Source: Streblospio benedicti (taxonomy: Eukaryota; Annelida; Polychaeta; Spionida; Spionidae). Taken from it: a stretch of DNA of 64,000 bases. The first letter of the stretch is position 1, and each line of letters starts with the position of its first letter. Both the position numbers and the translations under genes were made by a program. The DNA lies in the NCBI GenBank assembly GCA_019095985.1, contig CM032660.1, positions 42,942,405-43,006,404 on the forward strand. Reading direction: 5' to 3'. Below the pieces are notes generated by a model, which searched no databases, had not been told where the DNA came from, and saw nothing but the letters and a program-made list of their open reading frames with translations. This document shows positions 55,209 through 64,000 of this stretch, one piece after another.

Positions 55209-55348
55209 GGTTGGCATCACGGGGGCAATTTATAGACCAAAATATAAGCTAAAGACTGAGGAACTCCTCCATGAAGCCGTACTTTGTGGAGGAGTTCCTC
55301 AGTGTTTAGCTTATATTTTGGTTTATAAATTGCCCCTGTGGTTGGCAT
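55209..55348. mobile_element. Fold-back MITE with 9-bp target duplication
   Basis: The near-perfect palindrome 55221-55336 has arms of about 55 bp (GGGGCAATTTATAGACCAAA ... and inverse) and only a ~5-base loop. It is flanked by GGTTGGCAT at 55209-55217 and 55340-55348. The CAATTTATA ends match those of the compound element at 44986/45431. Confidence 0.85.
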
Positions 55349-56313
55349 AACTATACTTTAAATAAATTCAATACTTTTTCAAACAATCTACAAATTCAGA
55401 TTAAATAATTACCGAAGTGTGACTACATATATTGTTAAAAGACAAGTAGTGAAACCATTCTATAATGTCTTTGGTGAAACTACAAAATCATAGTCAATTT
55501 TAATATTGTAAAATATAGATGTAGAAATATATATACACAGAAAATTTTGCAGATCAACCAGCAAAATTAAATAGCCAGCAAACATTTTTTATGATAAATT
55601 CCAAGGTACAGTGGAAAAAGTACTGTACATTACATAATTCCAGGAATTAGATCACTATATATTGATTTTACTGTAGGAAAAGTACTGCACATTACATAAT
55701 TCCAGGAATTCGATAGGTATAGGATCTATATTGATTACAGCTGGTACCTAGATCTACAAACACCATACCTGTGACAACAAAGGCATTAGCATCATTGTAA
55801 GCGGCCTTTGAAACATGTCTTTGATTAGTAGACAATGAAGATATTTTGCAGATTTAAATAGTTTTTTTTATGTATTCAAAGCAGTGGAAAAAGTCTATAT
55901 TATATAGTTTTATGTAGAAAAGTACTGCAATTACATAATTCCAGCTGATATATGGATCTATATTGATTACAGCTGGTACCTTCTACAAACATTCCTGTGA
56001 CAACAAAGGATACATTTTATCAATTTGATTCTATCCTTTGATTCTAGACAATGAAGTTATTTCTTTTGTGAATAAAAAGCAAACTCTATCTTTGTTCTAT
56101 TAGACTAATACCAGCTGATATATGCTATATAAGTGTGGTGCTTGTTGATTCTAGCAAGGATACATTTTATCAATATTCTATCCTTGATTCTAGCTCCATG
56201 AATAAAAAGTTCTTCTTATGTTATGCATAGAATTCTATTCAACATATACATTGCCTCAAAGTGTAAGAAATGTCAAAAGAGACAATACAACAATTTACTC
56301 ATCCTAATATTTT

Positions 56314-56554
56314 GTAGATGCGCTCACCAGCACTCCGTCAGACGTTAGCACTCAGTCACTTTTTGTTAGCATGGGTTTGGCTTTAAAATTTCACCACACC
56401 TTTCAAAGCAACTGTTGCTAAATGTAAATAAAACCCGGAGAAGTAATAAAATGCCAAAAGACTACACATTGGGAGTTTCATGAGTATGTAAGGATAGAAT
56501 TACAAAAGTGACGGACTGCTAAGGTCTGACGGAGTGCTGGTGCGCACATCTACA
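56314..56554. mobile_element. MITE with ~50-bp inverted ends
   Basis: Left GTAGATGCGCTCACCAGCAC, then TCCGTCAGACGTTAGCA; the right is its inverse, ending GTGCTGGTGCGCACATCTAC. About 240 bp; the centre is not palindromic. Confidence 0.85.
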
Positions 56555-58647
56555 TACGATGCTTATATTGTGTATACAATGAATGTCCCCAACAAAGAAA
56601 AACTGAATAATGCAAACTTTTCTCATGCAATACCTATAATAAGATAAGTAAATTATCAAATTAATTATGGAGTAGGCAAAGGAAATCTTGTAGGCCTATA
56701 ATGGAAGGAATTTGTGACTACAAATTGAGTTCCGTTGTTGAGGACACTCATTTTATATGATTATTTTTTTCCAAATTATGCTGGAATTTTCTTGTAAAAT
56801 TATCAGAGTTTTAAAAACTGTGAAATTACTGGTGAATAGCCGCAAAAAAAATCATGGATCAAAACCATGTAATCTAATAGCCGCAAAATGTAGATGGTTT
56901 TCAAGTAGTAATTGACCTTCACCACTAGATTGTGATAGTTCATTTGTAAATACTGTAATATAATTTGGAAAATATCTAAACGATAGAAACTAAATAATTT
57001 GTAGAGGTAAAAAGTCACAATCATTTTTTTAAGAATTTAACGCCCATTAAATGGAAAAACAAATAGATAACACAAAATCATAATGTAAAAATTATCACAC
57101 TATAAAATTTTGTCACAGTAAATGACAGTATCCAATGGATAGTCACAAGAACAACATATGCAAGTCTGTTAAAATAATCCTTACATAATATGACTATATC
57201 TAACTGTTTGCCAGATGTACAATATATATATGCAAAGCGTTTACAAGCAAATCATAAGCAAGTGAGCATGGACGGCTCCTAGAGCTGCAAAACTAAGACC
57301 TTGGGTGTATATAGATCTAGTCATGCATCATGCATTGACTGCAGAGATCTCAGCATTGACATAGGTACCTTTGTTAGCTTTGTATAATAGTTTTAAAAGC
57401 AGGGTATCACATATATTGATTCCTCCATTGTGTGCCTCAGTTAGCTGTGAAAAGTTTTGAACCATTAATATTTAAGGCTATTTGATTTTGAAGTTGCGAG
57501 TCATCATCAACATCTGACATATACATCTATTGATTACTTGTTTCTAATATTGAGACTGTCTACTCATTCCCAAAGAGAATTTACAACTAAAATATTTTTG
57601 AAATAATACAAAATGTCAGTATTACCTGTATATTGTTTTTTCTTGAGTACAACTTTAATTAATACTTGATCTGCAAAACAAAAATAACATTAACTTATTA
57701 TTTTATGTAATTAAAGTATTGAAGAATGATTTTGATTTGAATCTTTCCTGTAAAAATAATACATTGTTAATGTTGTCTTAAGTTTTACTAACAAATTTCT
57801 GTATTCCACACAGGTAGATCTATTTATACTGCTACACTTCAATGACACAAAACAAGGCTACATGGCCCTGACATACCAGATAGATCTTATTCTTTTTTCT
57901 TGTAATGGGGAAAGTATGTTTCTAAACTTGCAGTCACATTTAAATCACTTTTCTTAAAACTTAAATACAAATGTAGCAATACATGAGATTGTTTATGTTG
58001 TAAAAGTAGTTTGGTATAATTTTACATAAATCTAATTAAAAATAAATCTAATCAATTAAAACACACCTTTGCCACATCCAATCAAGAAATTAGCAATTCC
58101 TCACCTCCTACCTCTGATCTGTTCACAAAACTTATTTGAAAGCTGTGGCACTGCAAATTTTCTGGGACTACATATCTGTTATTGTTTACATTATACTGGT
58201 CAAAACTGGTTGAGATGTCAATGTCATTGTAAGCAAGACTGCAACAGTGAATACCTTTAGACTGATATGCTCAACTAAACAAATATACTTGACATTAATC
58301 TAAGGCCTTAGAAATTGCATTGATCTAATGTGATTGAACCAGTAAATCAGAAGAATTATCCCATCAGCTATTAAAAATTTGACAAAGACCAAAACTTAAT
58401 GATATAAGTATGGTGCTTTAAAGGTCTTAATAGGCAAGCTTTGCAATGTGGTAAACTTTTTTTTATCATTCTTTTTCATGTAATTTCATTGGTTATCATG
58501 ATCCAGAAGTATCCGATAACCCGGAGAGGCTTCTCACTCCTCTTCGAAGAGGGGTGATGCCATGGTTATCATGCTTGTACTCAGCCGGACTACTTTTTCA
58601 CATTTTTTAAAACAGTGTTGTAATTGTTTAGAAAAGAATGATAAATA

Positions 58648-58785
58648 CAAAACCGGGTTCGTTGTGTAACATGAATTACTTTATCAGGATTTGTTCTTGT
58701 GGCGCATCAGGCTCGCTGTGATACACCCCAAGAACTTACCTGATAAAATAATTCATATAACAAACTCACCCGGTTTTGTCTTTAT
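58648..58785. mobile_element. Fold-back element (CAAAACCGGGTTCGTTGTGT arms)
   Basis: Left CAAAACCGGGTTCGTTGTGT ... TTATCAGGATTTGTTCTTG, right inverse CAAGAACTTACCTGATAAAA ... ACCCGGTTTTG, with arms of about 55 bp around a short loop. A single arm-like fragment is at 34513-34535. Confidence 0.8.
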
Positions 58786-58811
58786 ATTCCTGTAAGAATG
58801 GTATAAATAAG

Positions 58812-58997
58812 TATATAACATATACGACCATTCAAGCAACAATGGCCGTTAAATTGAAATTTTCTCAAACTGGGGGATGGCCTGTTACATGAGAGTGCAG
58901 TTACTACATAATTCTTAAGGACATTTAAGAAAAAGAGGGGGGAGGGCTGTTATATTACATGAGGGTGGGCACTTGGATGGTCGTGTACGGTAATAGC
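58812..58997. mobile_element. MITE family J, copy 2 (inverted relative to copy 1)
   Basis: Starts ACATATACGACCATTCAAGC and ends CTTGGATGGTCGTGTACGGT. Shares CTACATAATTCTTAAGGACA and GCCTGTTACATGAGAGTG with 46006-46175 on the opposite strand. Confidence 0.85.
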
Positions 58998-61728
58998 ATT
59001 CTAACGCGGTGCATTCTAGCAACAATAGTGTTTTGACAGATGAAAGAGTATGCAAACTTTGTGAACCAAAAATAATGTTATAACTTGTCAAGCATATTAC
59101 TATTACCGTAGTATCAACATCATATACCGGTATAAAATCCATCTCACAGTTCAGGTGGCATAGGTCTGTTTAGTATATAATAGTGAAAATATCCTACACT
59201 TGTTCAATTCTTATCAAAATGCTCACAATTGCACTACTATGCTTCATATGTTTTAACCAAACGTGAAGAAATTTGTCCAACAAGGGCACTTTATCATAAT
59301 ATATTGATTGCACTCCTGCTGTCAACAATGTTACCAGAAATAAGCACTGCTTTTCATAATGCAACCCTATTAAAATGGAAAATTGGCAATAAATTAGTTA
59401 AGAAACTTTTTAGAACACGGGCATCAGAAAACATAGGAAAATGGCTGCACAAAAATTCAATGTACATGTCAAAATTTTTTAATTTAATTTAATACATTTT
59501 TTATTGTAGTACCGGTATTTACAAAAAGAAAGAAAAAACGTAATAATAATTCTTAATCATTTATTTCATAATGAATAAAACATGGTTTTCTTGTAATCAT
59601 AAAATCTCCGCAAACTACATTGCAATTGGCGGTCAATAGCTGCATAATCTTTTGATGCCAGACAGGCTTTTTTCTACAATTCATACCAGAACAAAAAACA
59701 TTTGCAGGGGGTTTTAAACTATATTTTGAGTAACTAAATAACCATCCACTAAAAATTTGAAAACAAGGCAAAAATGATTTCTAATTTTCATATATAAATG
59801 CCAAGTGAACAAAATTTTCAATATGCAGGGACACCTTTTATTCCTATCACATGGTCAACATCAGCATCATTGATAGTTGACTAAATTTTACATACAGATA
59901 TACATCAGTAAACACGCATCCCAAATTTGGCATAACTATCCTAGTTTCATGGCTTATGAAAGCACCAAATATTCATATATGTGACATAACTAGGAAAACA
60001 CATGATTTAGACATAAAAACATGTCACATCACAAAAAAATTGAAATCATTCATGCTAATGTAATTTAACCCTGTATTTTTTCGACACATCCACGCATAAT
60101 TCATTTAACACCACAATTTCCCCATAAGTACGGATAACAAATATTGCACAATAAGCTTTCATACCACATTACGTACATTATATCTAAAGCCTACTACCTA
60201 CCAGTAAATAACAAATATCAAACTTTTATTACGGATTCCCGTCATGAGGAATCAAGCTTCTCTGATCAAGAGTCGTTATTTAGTAAACATCACTGAAACC
60301 AATCTTTTGGAGATTGCAATCATATGGAACAGGTTGATTGCATTTATTTCAATACCCTTTTTATAAGTGTTCTAACTGAATTCCTGGTTACATTTACTAA
60401 GTAAATTAGCAAAGAAAAGTCTATGGTTGTGATGATATACAGTTTATAAGGATACCTGCAAACTTTCATAGCTAAGCTAAAATTTCACAACTTGATCACA
60501 GCTTTTGAGAACTACACTAGTTGCCATTCTAAATTGTAGTAAAGATATTATTCTACAATGCAATGACTCGATTAAAATATGATAGCAATACTGTTATCAA
60601 ATAAAAAAGCCTTTACTACCACATGATATTGTGGGCAAAGATTCTTCTACAGTTCTACACAACAAATGAAATATTTACATGATGAAGATAATTTGTGCAA
60701 TAATTTACATCTGAAGAAAGGAATGCTGGCTATAAGTTACAATGACTAATATTCATAATTTGATAAAAGAAAAATGTCACGAACATTTTCTACATACACG
60801 TTAACAAAATACCACATACATCAAGTAATTTCTTCTTCAAACAAATTCACAAGAAAATTTATTGAAAAAAAGTAGATGTGTGAATACACCATAAATATGA
60901 CACACTACAAATTACATTTCATGATAATCATATAATATAAAAATTACAACTTATAATGGAAACTGATTCCAAGGGGATCACATTTTTTGTATTGAGCATT
61001 CATTTCATATGTATAGTCAAACAGAACTCACATTTATGTGAATTATTACACAAAATATGACATGAACATAAAAATCTATATGAATGCATACGAAACAATT
61101 TTCACAACCCTAATCAGAAATCATTACATCACAAGCAAACAAATGATACACACCTCTATTTCAATGCCATAAAAAAAATTTTTTTGATCGTAATAGACGT
61201 ATTCAACTTATTAGCTTGCCTATTGAAAATGCATCAAGAGATTCATTATTTGAACTTCTCAGCATTTATATAAGTGGAATGTTCTGCACTTGAAAAAAGC
61301 TGTCTATACACGCAAAAAAATTGAACGTTTAAAGGCTAACGCCAAAAGGTTTCATCAAAAGTATCCTAAACATTCCACTACAAGAACACTCAATCACTGT
61401 AAGTCTAACTGATGTAAACATATCCAACTTCTACAGAGATCAAACTATTAATTCAGTCTAAATTTGAATGCAATAGACAAATATTGAATTCTTACAAAGA
61501 AAATTCATCATGTCATGCATTCATAACTAAACTCTTACTAAATTCCCTGAATGTATATGCACTTTCGTTTATCCAACATGCACACGAACCAGCGTAGCAA
61601 AAGTCAAGAATATCCTGTGATGTATTCCAATCAATTAAATGCAATCAACAATCCACACTTACGCACAATGTCATATTTGTCTTTTAAATAATTAAACACT
61701 CATACATTTCCTAATGATTTCAGGGATA

Positions 61729-63248
<1,520 letters not shown>

Positions 63249-64000
63249 CTAGACGCATCAACACACTCATATTAACTTGATTGTTACAATTTTACATTAC
63301 ATAATATTATGCAGTGTAACGTCTCTTGTCCAATGCAGGGTGAGGTTAGATAGATAACTCTTTACTAAAAAGTGATTCATGATGCACAGCTTTCGTTAAG
63401 AACTTGATGGAATACAATTCTTAACTTAAATTGTTTTACTGCTATTTGAGAACCATCACACCAAGAATACATTTTCCATTGTTAAAATGTCAATTAGAAG
63501 ATTGGTACTTCAAAATTGAATACAGCAATAATTAAGTCAACAATTGCACATAAATATATATATACATCATTTACTTGAAAATTAAGTAACGCTAAAATAT
63601 ACGCTAGCAACTAAAATATAAAAATAAAGAGAAAAAATACACAAAATGATTGATATAAATAATAATGAAATAACTTTTATTTGTTATAGCAACAATCTTG
63701 AATTTAGCCACAACGAAGTTTAAATTCATATCATCAACTATACATGTAAAAAAAAAAAAGAAAAAAAAATGAGCAAAAAATATGGGAGGGAAATACCCGA
63801 ACACCATGACAGATGCCATTTTGATCAAGAGGTAATATGTGTCATTTGTTCACAATGCTAACAGGAATAAATTCCTGATGCTAAGTAATACTCTAAAAGT
63901 TAGATGCTACGGGACAATTTACCCATAAATTAGTTGTTACGTAGCCAAATTGAACAAGGTGAGGAGAATTAGACACCAACGAACATCCAATAACAGCTAC
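63249..64000. other. Carrier gene intron to window edge
   Basis: AT-rich, with a poly-A/T-rich stretch at about 63746-63780. No exon recognised; the next upstream exon of the carrier should be to the right. Confidence 0.5.

Larger units (their letters stand above)
54964..61728. other. Intergenic region between SARDH and the mitochondrial carrier
   Basis: The SARDH 5' non-coding exon and promoter should be near the left side: the minus-strand acceptor TTGTTTGCCTACAG at 54964 lies 4 bp before the start codon. The carrier's 3' UTR should be on the right side. I see no other coding exon. Fold-backs and MITEs at 55.2, 56.3, 58.65 and 58.82 kb are listed separately. About 55590-56220 is a stretch of decayed direct repeats (GTACTGNACATTACATAATT, CCAGCTGATATATGGATCTA, TGTGACAACAAAGG). 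56560-58480 and 59000-61700 are AT-rich with no recognised feature. Confidence 0.5.

Noticed and set aside
59229-59492. 87-codon plus-strand frame in the intergenic region
   Set aside because: No family resemblance, low-complexity composition and no splice signals; treated as chance.

Overview
This is eukaryotic, intron-rich animal DNA. It has AT-rich introns, short GC-rich coding exons with GT-AG borders, many small inverted-repeat transposons, tRNA-derived SINEs, and one 100-N assembly gap (14953-15052). Protein similarity, nested repeats and gene structure fit an invertebrate deuterostome, most likely a lancelet (Branchiostoma). That assignment is an inference; nothing in the window names the species.

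Layout. (1) 1-13.4 kb, + strand: the 3' two-thirds of a peroxisomal acyl-CoA oxidase gene (ACOX3-like), ending in a PTS1-type tripeptide. Its first ~3.7 kb is intron or upstream DNA filled with transposons, including a 2.65-kb element with RAG/Transib-like ends and a 5-bp target duplication. (2) 17.2-30.4 kb, + strand: an ASIC-like DEG/ENaC sodium channel with about 500 extra residues inserted just before its second membrane helix; the TM1 exons are not visible. (3) 32.4-33.7 kb, - strand: a torsin-1A-interacting protein (LAP1/LULL1 family). (4) 36.1-55.0 kb, - strand: a complete 19-exon mitochondrial sarcosine dehydrogenase (SARDH). (5) 49.1-50.2 kb, + strand: a small C1q-domain gene nested antisense in the 5.9-kb SARDH intron. 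(6) 61.7-64 kb, - strand: the C-terminal half of a SCaMC-type mitochondrial ATP-Mg/Pi carrier (SLC25A23/24/25 group), running off the right edge.

Two of the enzymes and one carrier act in mitochondria or peroxisomes (one-carbon/choline breakdown, branched or long-chain fatty acid oxidation, adenine nucleotide exchange). There is no operon-like logic; each gene is expected to be independent.

The most unusual signal is structural. Many introns, especially in ACOX3, carry decayed serial copies of the neighbouring exon edge (splice site plus adjoining coding bases). I count about nine such loci in three genes. Together with nested MITEs, palindromic fold-back elements and SINEs, this suggests introns growing by repeated local duplication across splice junctions.
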